DNA from: Prosthecobacter sp.
Lineage (GTDB): Bacteria > Verrucomicrobiota > Verrucomicrobiia > Verrucomicrobiales > Verrucomicrobiaceae
Assembly (NCBI RefSeq): GCF_014879935.1
Contig: NZ_JACSRD010000123.1
Location: 154,852 to 218,851, forward strand
DNA length: 64,000 nt
Direction: 5' to 3'
Part shown: positions 1 through 8,437 of the stretch, one piece after another
Position numbering within the stretch: the stretch's first letter is position 1
How the letters are laid out: every line of letters begins with the position of its first letter
Translations under genes and position numbers: made by a program
The notes under the pieces: model-generated
What the model saw: the letters and a program-made list of their open reading frames with translations, nothing else
What the model was told of the DNA's origin: nothing
Databases searched by the model: none

Positions 1-830
1 CCCACGTGCATTTTTCTCCGTTCGACTGGGAGAACCGCCAGCGCACGCTCGGCACGCACTCGCTGCGTGACTTCATCGAGCGTCTTGCGAACGGCATCCA
101 CCTGCGGCGCGCCCGTCGTTCGTTGCGTGAAACCACCGCCAAGGCGGTCCTTTGCGTGTCAGAGGCGGTCGCGAATGACATGCGGGCGGAGAACCCGCGT
201 CTCCCGATCGAAGTCCTGCCGAACAGCTACGACCCGGAGCGCTTTCATGCGGGTGTCCGCGATCAATGGCGTGAATCCACACGGGAGAAACTCCACTTCG
301 ACCCCTCTCACAAGGTCTTCATCTTTGTCAGCACCGGTCATTACCGACGCAAAGGCTTCCTCCTCGCTGTTGAAGCCTTGCGTTGCCTTCGTCAAACTCA
401 TCCCGAGGTCCGGTTTCTCGTCGTCGGCGGCCGTGAAGAACGTCTGGCCGGCTTGCGCAACCAGATCGGACCTGACAACGACTGGATCACCTTCACCGGC
501 ATGGTGCCAGACGTGGAGAAGTATTTCGCCGCGGCCGATGCGCTGCTCTTTCCATCGTACTCGGAAGCATTCGCCTTGGTTGAAGTCGAAGCGGCGGCCT
601 GCGGCCTTCCGCTGTTCCTCACACCTCATCACGGCTCGGAAATGATCCTGGAAGACGGCGTGAATGGCCGGCTCATCGATTTTCATCCGCCGCAGATTGC
701 CCGTGTGCTGGCTGAATTCATCGAGGGACGCTGGAAGCCGCGGCAGATTCCCCTGAGGCACGCCATGGACGCCACCACCTACGCGGCACGACTGGGCGAT
801 GTGCTCATCCGGGCCTCTTCAAAGGCATGA
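1..830 (+). CDS. Glycosyltransferase family 4 (5' partial)
   Basis: This open frame is already open at the first in-frame codon (base 3), so the N-terminus probably lies upstream of the window; an internal GTG at base 6 is the first possible start seen. The C-terminal half has the GT-B, GT4 signature: a nucleotide-sugar binding stretch with SEAFALVEVEAAACGLP, which is the E-x7-E motif of retaining glycosyltransferases, followed by a conserved GSEMILEDGVNG. It would transfer a sugar from an activated donor to a growing glycan on the cytoplasmic face of the membrane. Its stop overlaps the next start (ATGA at 827-830), so it is translationally coupled to the polysaccharide operon. The exact substrate cannot be read from sequence. 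Confidence 0.9.
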   Translation, partial: HVHFSPFDWENRQRTLGTHSLRDFIERLANGIHLRRARRSLRETTAKAVLCVSEAVANDMRAENPRLPIEVLPNSYDPERFHAGVRDQWRESTREKLHFDPSHKVFIFVSTGHYRRKGFLLAVEALRCLRQTHPEVRFLVVGGREERLAGLRNQIGPDNDWITFTGMVPDVEKYFAAADALLFPSYSEAFALVEVEAAACGLPLFLTPHHGSEMILEDGVNGRLIDFHPPQIARVLAEFIEGRWKPRQIPLRHAMDATTYAARLGDVLIRASSKA

Positions 831-1387
831 TCTCCACTTTTCTGGCCGCACTGAACAGCCTCATCGTGGCGTTGCGCAGCGGCGGCGTCTGGCATCGCTG
901 TCAGCGTTTCTACGGCCTGCCGATCCTCATCCGGCAGCCGGGAGCCAGGCTGGAGATCGGCCGTCGCGTCGTGGCACTGAGCAAACCTCGACTGAACGAG
1001 ATCGGGCTCATTCAGCCGGTCGTCTTCTCCCTGCTGACACCTGAGGCGGTCATCCACATCGACGATGATGCCGGGCTTTCAGGCTGCACGCTCAGTGCCC
1101 GTCGTGAGATCCGGGTCGGCCAGGGCACCATGATCGGCAGTGGTGTGCTGATCATGGATCACGACGCGCATGCGCTGCCGCTGCCGGGCACGCACGGTTC
1201 AGTGGCGGTCAAACCAGTCCACATCGGACGTGAAGTCTTCATCGGCGCCCGGGCCATCATTCTCAAAGGCGTCACCATCGGGGACCATGCCGTCATCGGC
1301 GCGGGGGCGGTCGTCACTCACGACGTGCCGGCACACCATGTCGCCGTGGGCAATCCTGCCCGTGTCGTTCCACCGGAAACAGAATGA
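827..1387 (+). CDS. Hexapeptide-repeat acyltransferase (LbH fold)
   Basis: A 186-residue protein whose second half is a run of hexapeptide repeats (for example IRVGQGTMIGSG, VFIGARAIILKG, AVIGAGAVV), the left-handed beta-helix of the serine acetyltransferase/maltose acetyltransferase class. The DHDAH segment has the histidine expected at the active site of these enzymes, and the VGNPARVV ending is typical. It probably O-acetylates a sugar of the polysaccharide made by the neighbouring glycosyltransferases. It overlaps both neighbours by 4 bp (ATGA junctions at 827 and 1384). The acetyl donor and acceptor are inferred from the family only. Confidence 0.88.
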   Translation: MISTFLAALNSLIVALRSGGVWHRCQRFYGLPILIRQPGARLEIGRRVVALSKPRLNEIGLIQPVVFSLLTPEAVIHIDDDAGLSGCTLSARREIRVGQGTMIGSGVLIMDHDAHALPLPGTHGSVAVKPVHIGREVFIGARAIILKGVTIGDHAVIGAGAVVTHDVPAHHVAVGNPARVVPPETE

Positions 1388-2223
1388 ACACACCCACTGA
1401 ACACGGCGTGCTTTATGTCGCTTACGGTCAGCGTCATCTGGCCGAGGCAATCCACTCCTGCGGCAGCCTGCGGCGGGTGCATGCGGAAATCCCGGTTCAC
1501 CTCGTGACCTCCGCGGAGGATCTCGCCACCCGTGGCGACGAGCTGCACGCTCATTTTGGCTCATGCTCGGTTCATCCTGACATCCGCCGCACTTTCAGGG
1601 ACAAGATCATCGGCATGCAGATGTCCCCCTTCCCCCGGACGCTTTACCTGGACTCTGATACCGAGCTGCTGGGACGTGTGGATGATGTGTTCGACATTCT
1701 GGGCAAATTTGAGTTCGCCTACTGCCGCGACACCGTTCGCTACGCCATGCCTGCCCCCGAGGTTCCGCCCATTTTCAGCGAACCCAACGGCGGTGTTCTG
1801 GCCTATCGCAGATGTCCTGCTGTTGAGGCGCTGCTTACGCGCTGGCTTCAGATCAATGACTCGGAGGAAGCCGCCTACAAGAAGGCGCATGGACCGCGCT
1901 CGGTGTATGTGGACCAGGGTGCCTTGCGGATCGCGCTCTATGAGTCTGACGTCCGCCAGTATGTGTTTGGCTCGGAGTACAACCTCCGTGCCTATGCGCT
2001 TTGGTATGCAGGCGCCAGGGTCCGCATCCTGCATGCGCGGGAACCTTATCTGACCAAGTACCGTCACAGCATCAACAACAACGAGGACATGCGTTATGGT
2101 GATGGCGAATCGTGGCCAGTCCGCCAGGTGATCAAACTGAAGATCTGGATCAAGGAGAACTTGTTTGGCCGGTCACGCAACTGGCGTGACAAGGAGCGTC
2201 TCAGCAAGCAGTATCCGACTTGA
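1384..2223 (+). CDS. Nucleotide-diphospho-sugar glycosyltransferase (GT-A type, GT8-like)
   Basis: A 279-residue cytoplasmic protein with no signal peptide or membrane span. The core LYLDSDTELLG contains the D-x-D metal-binding motif (Asp90-Ser-Asp92) that holds the Mn-nucleotide-sugar complex in GT-A enzymes, and the later NGGVLAYRR and VDQGALRIAL segments match the acceptor side of GT8-like transferases. It sits inside the overlapping glycosyltransferase operon, so it most likely adds one sugar of the exopolysaccharide repeat. The sugar cannot be specified. The start overlaps the stop of the acyltransferase gene (ATGA). Confidence 0.85.
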   Translation: MNTPTEHGVLYVAYGQRHLAEAIHSCGSLRRVHAEIPVHLVTSAEDLATRGDELHAHFGSCSVHPDIRRTFRDKIIGMQMSPFPRTLYLDSDTELLGRVDDVFDILGKFEFAYCRDTVRYAMPAPEVPPIFSEPNGGVLAYRRCPAVEALLTRWLQINDSEEAAYKKAHGPRSVYVDQGALRIALYESDVRQYVFGSEYNLRAYALWYAGARVRILHAREPYLTKYRHSINNNEDMRYGDGESWPVRQVIKLKIWIKENLFGRSRNWRDKERLSKQYPT

Positions 2224-3401
2224 TGAAGCCCTCCCTGCTTCTGATCTGCCACACGTATGCCGTGCCCGAGCATGCGAAGAAGGTCACTGAGCTCGCACGC
2301 CATTTCACGCTGACCTGTGCCACCGTGCGGCCGCAGGATCTGGGGCCGGTTTATGGCTCCATCGTGCCGCCTCAGGACGATTCCTCCCTGACGTGGCGCT
2401 ATGTCGAGCTGCCCGCCCTCGGTGTGAAGCCGTTCACCACCGCGGCTTTCTTGAAGGGTCTGTGCGGTGTCATCTGGAGCCAGCCGTGGGACTACGTGCT
2501 CGTGGAAAACGAACCGTGGTCCCTGGTCAAATGGCAGACGCTGTTCGCCTGCCGCATGGGCGGTCGAGTGAGCCGTTATGGCGAGTTCACCTGGGAGAAC
2601 ATCCGCCGCCCCGGACTGAAGGGCGTCATTCTTGATCTCGTTTACGATCTGACCGCTCGATGGACCGATTTCTGGGTGTGTGGCAATCAAGCCGCCGCCA
2701 ACCTGGTCAAGGACCACGGCACACCAGACGAACACGTCATGGTCTGCCCGCAGCTCGGCGTGGACACGCAGGCTTTTCATCCTCTCACGCCTGCCGCGCG
2801 TGAACGGCAGCGGGAATCCCTGAAGCTGCCTCCGCGGGCGTTCATCATCGGTTTCGCCGGCCGGCTTGTTCATGAAAAAGGTCTGCTGGATCTCATCGCG
2901 GCCGCTGATGACTTGCAGCGCTCCGCGTCCACGATGAATCAGGCTGTCTGCGTGTCGCTCATGGGACAGGGGCCGCTGACGGCCAGGATCTGTGACGCAG
3001 CGCGATCGCGTCCATGGCTGCATTTGCTGCCGCCGGTGCCACATGGCGAGGTGCGGACCTTTCTCCAGTGCCTGGATGTGCTGGTGCTCGGCAGCCACCC
3101 GGTGCGCACAGGGCCGCATGTCTGGGAGGAGCAGTTCGGCCACATTTTGATCGAGGCTCAGGCCTGCGGGGCTCTCGCCATCGGCAGCACCTCCGGTGCC
3201 ATCCCTGAAGTGCTGGCGGATGAAGATCTGCTTTTCCCGCCCGGTGACATCGTGCGGCTTCGCGCTCTTCTGGAGCGGCTGGTCGCTGATTCCGCCTTTT
3301 ACCAGACCAAGCGGAACGCGTCTGCCACGCGTCTGCATGAACGCTACACGCACGCCGCTGTGGCCGACCAGCTTGCCCGCGCCCTACTGAGCCTGCGATG
3401 A
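2223..3401 (+). CDS. Glycosyltransferase family 4 (GT-B)
   Basis: A 392-residue GT-B protein. I placed the start at the ATG at 2223, which overlaps the preceding TGA; a TTG at 2220 is in frame but weaker. The C-terminal domain shows GFAGRLVHEKGLLDL, the usual start of the second Rossmann domain, and EEQFGHILIEAQACG followed by GSTSGAIPEV, the donor-binding glutamate motif of retaining GT4 enzymes. It would extend the exopolysaccharide chain from a nucleotide-sugar donor. It is coupled to the next gene by a 4-bp overlap at 3398-3401. Confidence 0.9.
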   Translation: MKPSLLLICHTYAVPEHAKKVTELARHFTLTCATVRPQDLGPVYGSIVPPQDDSSLTWRYVELPALGVKPFTTAAFLKGLCGVIWSQPWDYVLVENEPWSLVKWQTLFACRMGGRVSRYGEFTWENIRRPGLKGVILDLVYDLTARWTDFWVCGNQAAANLVKDHGTPDEHVMVCPQLGVDTQAFHPLTPAARERQRESLKLPPRAFIIGFAGRLVHEKGLLDLIAAADDLQRSASTMNQAVCVSLMGQGPLTARICDAARSRPWLHLLPPVPHGEVRTFLQCLDVLVLGSHPVRTGPHVWEEQFGHILIEAQACGALAIGSTSGAIPEVLADEDLLFPPGDIVRLRALLERLVADSAFYQTKRNASATRLHERYTHAAVADQLARALLSLR

Positions 3402-4237
3402 CTTGCGTCTTGATACCGGTCTTCAACCGCAAAGCCCTCACGCTGCGCTGTCTCGACCTTCTGCAATGGACCCGCGATCAGCCTGGATGGCGTGTCGTGG
3501 TGATCGATGACGCCTCCACCGATGGCACGGCCGATGCTGTGCGGCAGGCGCATCCGCACGTGGACGTGGTCCGCGGGACAGGTGACCTTTACTGGACCGG
3601 CGGCATGCGCCTGGGCATGCAGCATGCGGCCAAAGCGGGCGCTGAAGTCTTCATCTGGCTCAATGACGACACGCATCCCGATGAGACCTCGCTGCGTCGC
3701 ATCGACCGCATCGTGCGCGAACAGCCGGATCTGGTACTGGCCTCCACACCGATCGTCGATGGCGAGGTTCACGTCTGTCATTCGTTGAAGCGAGGCCGTG
3801 CGCCCATCACTGGAGCGGAGTTTGACGTGGCGGACGTGCTCGCGGGTTATCAGGTCGCCTTTTCGCGCAAGCTGGTGGAGACAATCGGCTTTCCCGATGA
3901 CCAGCGCTGGCCGCACTACGCGGGTGACAGCTCCTACACGCATGCGGCACATCAACACGGCTTCAAAGTGCGCATCGACTCGCTCAGCCGCATCGAACTG
4001 CCCGGATTCGAGCCCTACCTCACCGTCGCGCAGACCTTCTGGCACGGAGACAAGAGCCTGGGGCGGCGCATTCACGACTGCTTCATCGCGAAGAGGTCGA
4101 AATACCGGCTGCCGACGCAATGGCACCTCGATGTCCTCTATCGTGGCCGGTTGGGTGCCAGCCTGATCTTTCCCGCCCGTCTGGGGCTGTGGACGCTGCA
4201 GATCATCCGCGAAGGCCTGAAGACCAAAGCCGCATGA
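3398..4237 (+). CDS. Glycosyltransferase family 2
   Basis: A 279-residue GT-A enzyme of the GT2 family. The N-terminus has the nucleotide-binding VVIDDASTDGT, and IWLNDDTHP carries the metal-binding aspartates; GDLYWTGGMRLGM is typical of rhamnosyltransferase-like GT2 members. The C-terminal third (THAAHQHGF to FWHGDKS) is the acceptor region. It probably adds one residue of the same polysaccharide as its neighbours. Its stop overlaps the exosortase start by 4 bp, which ties glycan assembly and protein sorting into one transcript. Confidence 0.9.
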   Translation: MTCVLIPVFNRKALTLRCLDLLQWTRDQPGWRVVVIDDASTDGTADAVRQAHPHVDVVRGTGDLYWTGGMRLGMQHAAKAGAEVFIWLNDDTHPDETSLRRIDRIVREQPDLVLASTPIVDGEVHVCHSLKRGRAPITGAEFDVADVLAGYQVAFSRKLVETIGFPDDQRWPHYAGDSSYTHAAHQHGFKVRIDSLSRIELPGFEPYLTVAQTFWHGDKSLGRRIHDCFIAKRSKYRLPTQWHLDVLYRGRLGASLIFPARLGLWTLQIIREGLKTKAA

Positions 4238-5223
4238 GTTCGCCACAGAAGACATCCTCGCACATCCGCAGCGCCATCGTCGTGGGGCTGGCGGCGGCTG
4301 CGATCGTGCTTCTGATGGCCGTGCAGCCCTATGCGGCGGGCTACGGTCACTTCCGGCGCACGCTGCTGGCCGAATTGCTGATGCGGTGGAAGGATCCCAC
4401 GTGGCAGCATGGTGCGCTGATGCCGTTCATTGTCGGCTGGCTCGTGTGGAGGCGCAGACAGGAGGTCAGCCGGCTGCCGGAGACGTCCAATCGCGGGGGT
4501 TTTGCCCTCGTCGTGCTCGCCTTGCTCCTCTACTTCGCCGGCTTCCGCGCGAACAACTTCTACTGCGGTTACGCGACCGTCATGCTGCTGCTGGCAGGCG
4601 GATCGCTGTGGCTGCAGGGCTGGCTGCGCAGCCGGGTGATGCTGTTTGCGTGGCTGATGCTCGGCTTCATGTGGCCGCTGCCGTTTCTGGAGGAAAGCAT
4701 CGGCTACCAGATGCGCCTGATGATGGTCAAGACGAGCGGATTCGTGCTGAACACCCTCGGCGTCGAGTCGCTGGTGTCCGGTACGGCGTTGCAATCCATG
4801 CCGAACCTCGAACTCGGGCGGAAAGCGGGGGATTTGTTCAGCGTGGGCATCGCCGCGCCATGCTCCGGCATGCGCTCGCTGTTTGCGCTGCTCGTGGTGG
4901 GCGCCTTGTTCAGTTATTTTCGCCAGCGGTCGCTTGGACGCAGGCTGGCGTTATTCAGCACGATCCTGCCCATCGCCATCCTCGCCAACATGACACGCAT
5001 TCTCGTTCTGATCTTCGCGGCGATGATTTTCGGCCAGGACTGGGCCATCGGCGATGCGCAGAAAGAGGTTTCCGCCTTCCATGAACTGACGGGCATCCTG
5101 GTCTTTCTCGTGGCCTTGCTGCTGCTCCAGGGCGCCTCATGGGTTCTGAACCAGCTCTGTGGCGGGCCAGGTTCCCGCCGTGGACGGGTGGTTTCACGTC
5201 AGGTGGTCTCCTCGGTGACATGA
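4234..5223 (+). CDS. Exosortase (PEP-CTERM transpeptidase/protease)
   Basis: A 329-residue polytopic membrane protein with about eight hydrophobic segments. The exosortase catalytic triad is complete: Cys210 in APCSGMRS, Arg255 in NMTRI and His283 in AFHELTG. Exosortases cleave PEP-CTERM tails on exported proteins and attach or release them at the envelope; a likely substrate lies 2.4 kb downstream. I chose the ATG at 4234 because it overlaps the previous stop (ATGA) and gives the expected length; an upstream in-frame start at 4120 would lie inside the glycosyltransferase gene. The following gene is the usual EpsI partner, overlapping by 4 bp. Confidence 0.94.
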   Translation: MSSPQKTSSHIRSAIVVGLAAAAIVLLMAVQPYAAGYGHFRRTLLAELLMRWKDPTWQHGALMPFIVGWLVWRRRQEVSRLPETSNRGGFALVVLALLLYFAGFRANNFYCGYATVMLLLAGGSLWLQGWLRSRVMLFAWLMLGFMWPLPFLEESIGYQMRLMMVKTSGFVLNTLGVESLVSGTALQSMPNLELGRKAGDLFSVGIAAPCSGMRSLFALLVVGALFSYFRQRSLGRRLALFSTILPIAILANMTRILVLIFAAMIFGQDWAIGDAQKEVSAFHELTGILVFLVALLLLQGASWVLNQLCGGPGSRRGRVVSRQVVSSVT

Positions 5224-5933
5224 TTTTGCGTGCCGTCATTCTCTTCGCACTCTGCGGCATGACCATGCTGCTCTGCCAGTTCTCACCCCAGCCAAGGGGT
5301 GGCGACGACATCGGCATCGTGGCGGACCTGCCGATGGTGGCGGGCAGTTTCGTGGGTGAATCCGAACCGCCCAGTGAGAAGGAGCGCGCGCTGCTGCCAG
5401 CCGACACGATCATCGTGAAGCGGGAGTATCGCACGCCCGGTCGTGCGCTCGAAAACCGCGATCTGGCGCATGCATCACTCGTCATTGCCGGCAATGACAG
5501 CCGCAGCATCCATCGCCCCGAAGTCTGTCTCGACGGCCAGGGCTGGACGATCACCGATTCGCGGGTGCATGAGGTGAAACTGCTCTCCGGCGAGGTTTTG
5601 CGTGTGCGTGACCTCGCCATCGGACGCGAGGTGCTGCTGTCCGACGGCTCCAAGCTGCCGTTGCGGGCGCACTACGTTTACTGGTTCGTCGGCGCGGATG
5701 TCAGCACGCCGAGCAACCTGGAACGTCAGCTCATCAGTTTCCGTGACAGCGTCCTGCGGAATGTGAACCATCGCTGGGCTTATCCCTCGGTGATGGCACG
5801 CGTGACGGACAATCTCACGCTGCAGCAGAGCGGTGAACGTCGTCGTGATGACGAGGAAACGGTGAAGATGCTCCTTTCACTGATCCGCAGCCTTGCGCCG
5901 CGATTGCAGAAGGATTTGGTGCCGCATTCATGA
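5220..5933 (+). CDS. epsI: EpsI-like exosortase-associated protein (DUF3485)
   Basis: A 237-residue protein with an N-terminal membrane anchor (LRAVILFALCGMTMLLC) and an extracytoplasmic domain. The HRPEVCLDGQGW motif (His98, Cys103) is the hallmark of the EpsI domain that accompanies or is fused to exosortases in exopolysaccharide loci. Its role in exosortase function is not fully known; an accessory part in sorting or polysaccharide export is inferred. The start at 5220 overlaps the exosortase stop (ATGA), and its own stop overlaps larE the same way. Confidence 0.9.
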   Translation: MILRAVILFALCGMTMLLCQFSPQPRGGDDIGIVADLPMVAGSFVGESEPPSEKERALLPADTIIVKREYRTPGRALENRDLAHASLVIAGNDSRSIHRPEVCLDGQGWTITDSRVHEVKLLSGEVLRVRDLAIGREVLLSDGSKLPLRAHYVYWFVGADVSTPSNLERQLISFRDSVLRNVNHRWAYPSVMARVTDNLTLQQSGERRRDDEETVKMLLSLIRSLAPRLQKDLVPHS

Positions 5934-6730
5934 TTTCGAAGCTTATCGCCCATTTGCAGCCGCTCGGTCGCGTCGCGGTCGCCTATTCCGGCGGCGTGGA
6001 CAGCACGCTGGTTTTAAAGGCCGCCGTGGATGCGCTCGGAGCGGACCATGTCGTCGCCCTGCTAGCTGTTTCGCCCAGTTTGCCGCAAAGCGAGAAGGAC
6101 GAGGCTGTTTCGCTCGCCAAACAGCTCGGCGCGCGACTGGAACTGCTGCCAACGAAGGAAACGAACGATCCGCAGTATCAGGCGAACGCGCCCAACCGCT
6201 GTTACTTCTGCAAGGACCACGTCTATCGCGCTCTGCGGCAGTTTGCGGAGCAAAACGGCATCATGCATGTGCTGGATGGCATGAACGCCGAGGACACGCT
6301 CGATGTCCGTCCGGGCCGGGCGGCGGCGCGTGAGCTGAAGATCCTCAGCCCGCTGCATGATCTCGGTTTCAGCAAGAAGGATGTGCGTGAGGCGGCGAAA
6401 GCAGTCGGTTTACCGAACTGGGACAAACCCGCTGCCGCCTGTCTCGCCTCCCGCGTGCCGTATGGCACGAGCGTGACGCCGAAACTGCTGTCGCAGATCG
6501 AGCGTGCGGAGGCCGCGCTGTTTGATCTGGGCTTCCGTGAGCTGCGCGTCCGGCATCATGGCGATGTCGCCAGGCTGGAGGTGCCCGAAGCCGACCTGGT
6601 GCAGGCCTTGCAGCAACGAAACGAGATCACGGCAGCCTTGCGGGCCGTGGGATACACCTACATCACGCTCGATCTCGCCGGATTCCGCTCCGGCAGCATG
6701 AACGAAGTGCTCAAAGCCCGCGCCGCATGA
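5930..6730 (+). CDS. larE: ATP-dependent sacrificial sulfur transferase LarE
   Basis: A 266-residue PP-loop ATP pyrophosphatase. The P-loop SGGVDST is at residues 20-26. Cys171 lies in PAAACLASR, the region that carries the sacrificial cysteine (Cys176) of Lactobacillus plantarum LarE; a second pair, CYFC, lies in NRCYFCKDH. LarE adenylates and thiolates the nicotinate-derived precursor of the nickel-pincer nucleotide, the cofactor of lactate racemase and related LarA enzymes. larB follows with a 4-bp overlap, but larC and larA are not in the window. Its place inside an exopolysaccharide/exosortase operon is unusual. Confidence 0.93.
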   Translation: MISKLIAHLQPLGRVAVAYSGGVDSTLVLKAAVDALGADHVVALLAVSPSLPQSEKDEAVSLAKQLGARLELLPTKETNDPQYQANAPNRCYFCKDHVYRALRQFAEQNGIMHVLDGMNAEDTLDVRPGRAAARELKILSPLHDLGFSKKDVREAAKAVGLPNWDKPAAACLASRVPYGTSVTPKLLSQIERAEAALFDLGFRELRVRHHGDVARLEVPEADLVQALQQRNEITAALRAVGYTYITLDLAGFRSGSMNEVLKARAA

Positions 6731-7512
6731 ACGAATCGAAGCTTCGCGAACTCCTCGCCCAGGTCAGCGCCGGACAGCTTCCCGCCGAGCAGGCGTTGGA
6801 ACGTCTGCGCACGTTGCCGTTCGTGGAGGCAGGTCAGGTGCTGGCGGACACGCACCGCGCCATCCGCCAGGGCTTTCCCGAGACGGTGTTTGCGGAGGGC
6901 AAGACGCTCACGCAGACCACCGATGCGCTCACCTTGCTGGTCGGTGCACACGGTTGCGCGCTCGCGACGCGGGTGAGCATCGAAATGGCATCGCTGCTGT
7001 TGCAGCGCTTTCCGACAGGCAGCTACGACGGCGTTTCACGGCTGTATCGGATCGGGCAGATGGATCGCTCGTTTCAGGCGGCACCGGTGACCGTCGTCAG
7101 TGCCGGAACGTCCGATCTGCCGGTCGCGGAGGAGGCGGCGCAGACCTTGGAATTCGCCGGAGCCCGCGTGAACCGCATCAACGACGTCGGCGTGGCTGGA
7201 TTGCACCGCGTTCTTGCCCGCATTGATGAACTGCGGGCGGCGAGCGTGGTGATCGTCGTCGCAGGCATGGAAGGGGCCCTGCCCAGCGTGGTCGGCGGTT
7301 TGGTGGCAGCCCCGGTGATCGCCGTGCCGACCAGCGTCGGCTACGGAGCCAACCTGCACGGCATCGCGGCGCTTTTGGGCATGCTGAACTCCTGTGCCAG
7401 CGGCCTGACCGTGGTAAACATCGACAACGGCTTCGGCGCGGCCATGGCAGCGTTGAGAATTTTGGGAACGGAGCAGCCCCGGCAGGCGCTGACGGCGAAC
7501 GGAGGGCATTGA
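6727..7512 (+). CDS. larB: Nickel pincer cofactor biosynthesis protein LarB
   Basis: A 261-residue protein with the AIR-carboxylase (PurE)-like fold in its C-terminal half: TVVSAGTSDLPVAEEA, VVIVVAGMEGALPSVVGGL and PTSVGYGANLHG are diagnostic LarB segments. LarB carboxylates and hydrolyses nicotinic acid adenine dinucleotide to give the substrate for LarE. It is the last gene of the overlapping operon that begins with glycosyltransferases; the next gene starts 78 bp later. The pairing with larE makes the function secure, though where the cofactor is used is not evident here. Confidence 0.93.
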   Translation: MNESKLRELLAQVSAGQLPAEQALERLRTLPFVEAGQVLADTHRAIRQGFPETVFAEGKTLTQTTDALTLLVGAHGCALATRVSIEMASLLLQRFPTGSYDGVSRLYRIGQMDRSFQAAPVTVVSAGTSDLPVAEEAAQTLEFAGARVNRINDVGVAGLHRVLARIDELRAASVVIVVAGMEGALPSVVGGLVAAPVIAVPTSVGYGANLHGIAALLGMLNSCASGLTVVNIDNGFGAAMAALRILGTEQPRQALTANGGH

Positions 7513-7590
7513 TGGCTCAGCACTGGTTTATAATTTCCATAAATTAGTGCTCGCGCTGTCCTGAACTTCCCCTTAGCGTACTCAACTCTT

Positions 7591-8385
7591 ATGAACTCGC
7601 GTTGGGTCCTTGCCATCATCTCAGCCGCAGCCCTGGCATCCCCGGTCTGGGCCGATCCGCTTTCCATCACTGGCGTGGATGACAATGGATCGGCAGGCGT
7701 TTATGAGATCGGTGGTCAGAACTACTGGTGGCTCTGCATCGAGCCAGTCACACCCGGCAATGTGCTGCCGGCCCAGACGATCTCGGTGGATGCCATTTCC
7801 GTGCTCGAAGGGTGGGACCAGCAGAACCAGGAGCGCCTGGACTTTTACACCCTCAATGCCGGCTACTACACCACGGCCATTCCGAGACAGGTGGCCGTCA
7901 TGCAGTATGTGCTCGACACCTACCTCCCCTGGGACACGCTGGCAGGTGCCTCCGGGCGCTTCGCCGAGCAGGACAGCGATGCCTCGAATTACGGCAACCA
8001 TGACGCTTTCTACAATCCTCTGTTCGCCGTGCAGAACTTCCTCGCCGAGACCTACGGCAAGGCAGTGAAGGAGGACTTCACCGACATGAGTGACTTCGTG
8101 GACTACTATCTGGCCGATCTGTCCCCCGCAGGCGTGGCCCGCTCCGGCATCTTCCAGGACATCCTCGCTGACGTGGAAGGCCGCAGTGCCGCCTTCTTTG
8201 ACAGTTACACGGCGCAGCACGGCTACCTCATCGCCAACACGCTTTTCCCCGAGGCCGACTCGAACAACTATCAGGACTCGCTCATCATCTTCTCCTTCGC
8301 TCCGGTGCCGGAGCCCGGTGGTGCGCTGTTGATCGCATGCTGGGGCTTTGTGGTGATGCTGCGCCGCCGCCGAGTGGCCCGATGA
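7591..8385 (+). CDS. PEP-CTERM sorting-domain protein
   Basis: A 264-residue secreted protein. The N-terminus is a Sec signal peptide (MNSRWVLAIISAAALAS, cleavage near VWA-DP). The C-terminus is a textbook exosortase sorting signal: VPEPGGA, a short hydrophobic helix, then the basic cluster RRRR. The body is rich in Tyr, Asn and Asp and resembles no enzyme I recognise. It follows the exosortase/EpsI operon directly and is the obvious substrate candidate. It may be a matrix or surface protein held in the exopolysaccharide, which is an inference from location and sorting signal. Confidence 0.88.
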   Translation: MNSRWVLAIISAAALASPVWADPLSITGVDDNGSAGVYEIGGQNYWWLCIEPVTPGNVLPAQTISVDAISVLEGWDQQNQERLDFYTLNAGYYTTAIPRQVAVMQYVLDTYLPWDTLAGASGRFAEQDSDASNYGNHDAFYNPLFAVQNFLAETYGKAVKEDFTDMSDFVDYYLADLSPAGVARSGIFQDILADVEGRSAAFFDSYTAQHGYLIANTLFPEADSNNYQDSLIIFSFAPVPEPGGALLIACWGFVVMLRRRRVAR

Positions 8386-8437
8386 TCCGCCCAGTGCGGC
8401 ATTGCCAGGAACTCTCGCGACCTGCGTCGCGAACGCC

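Noticed and set aside
2094..3353. A 419-codon minus-strand open frame opposite a GT4 gene
   Set aside because: It is a shadow of a well-supported glycosyltransferase with no independent motif.
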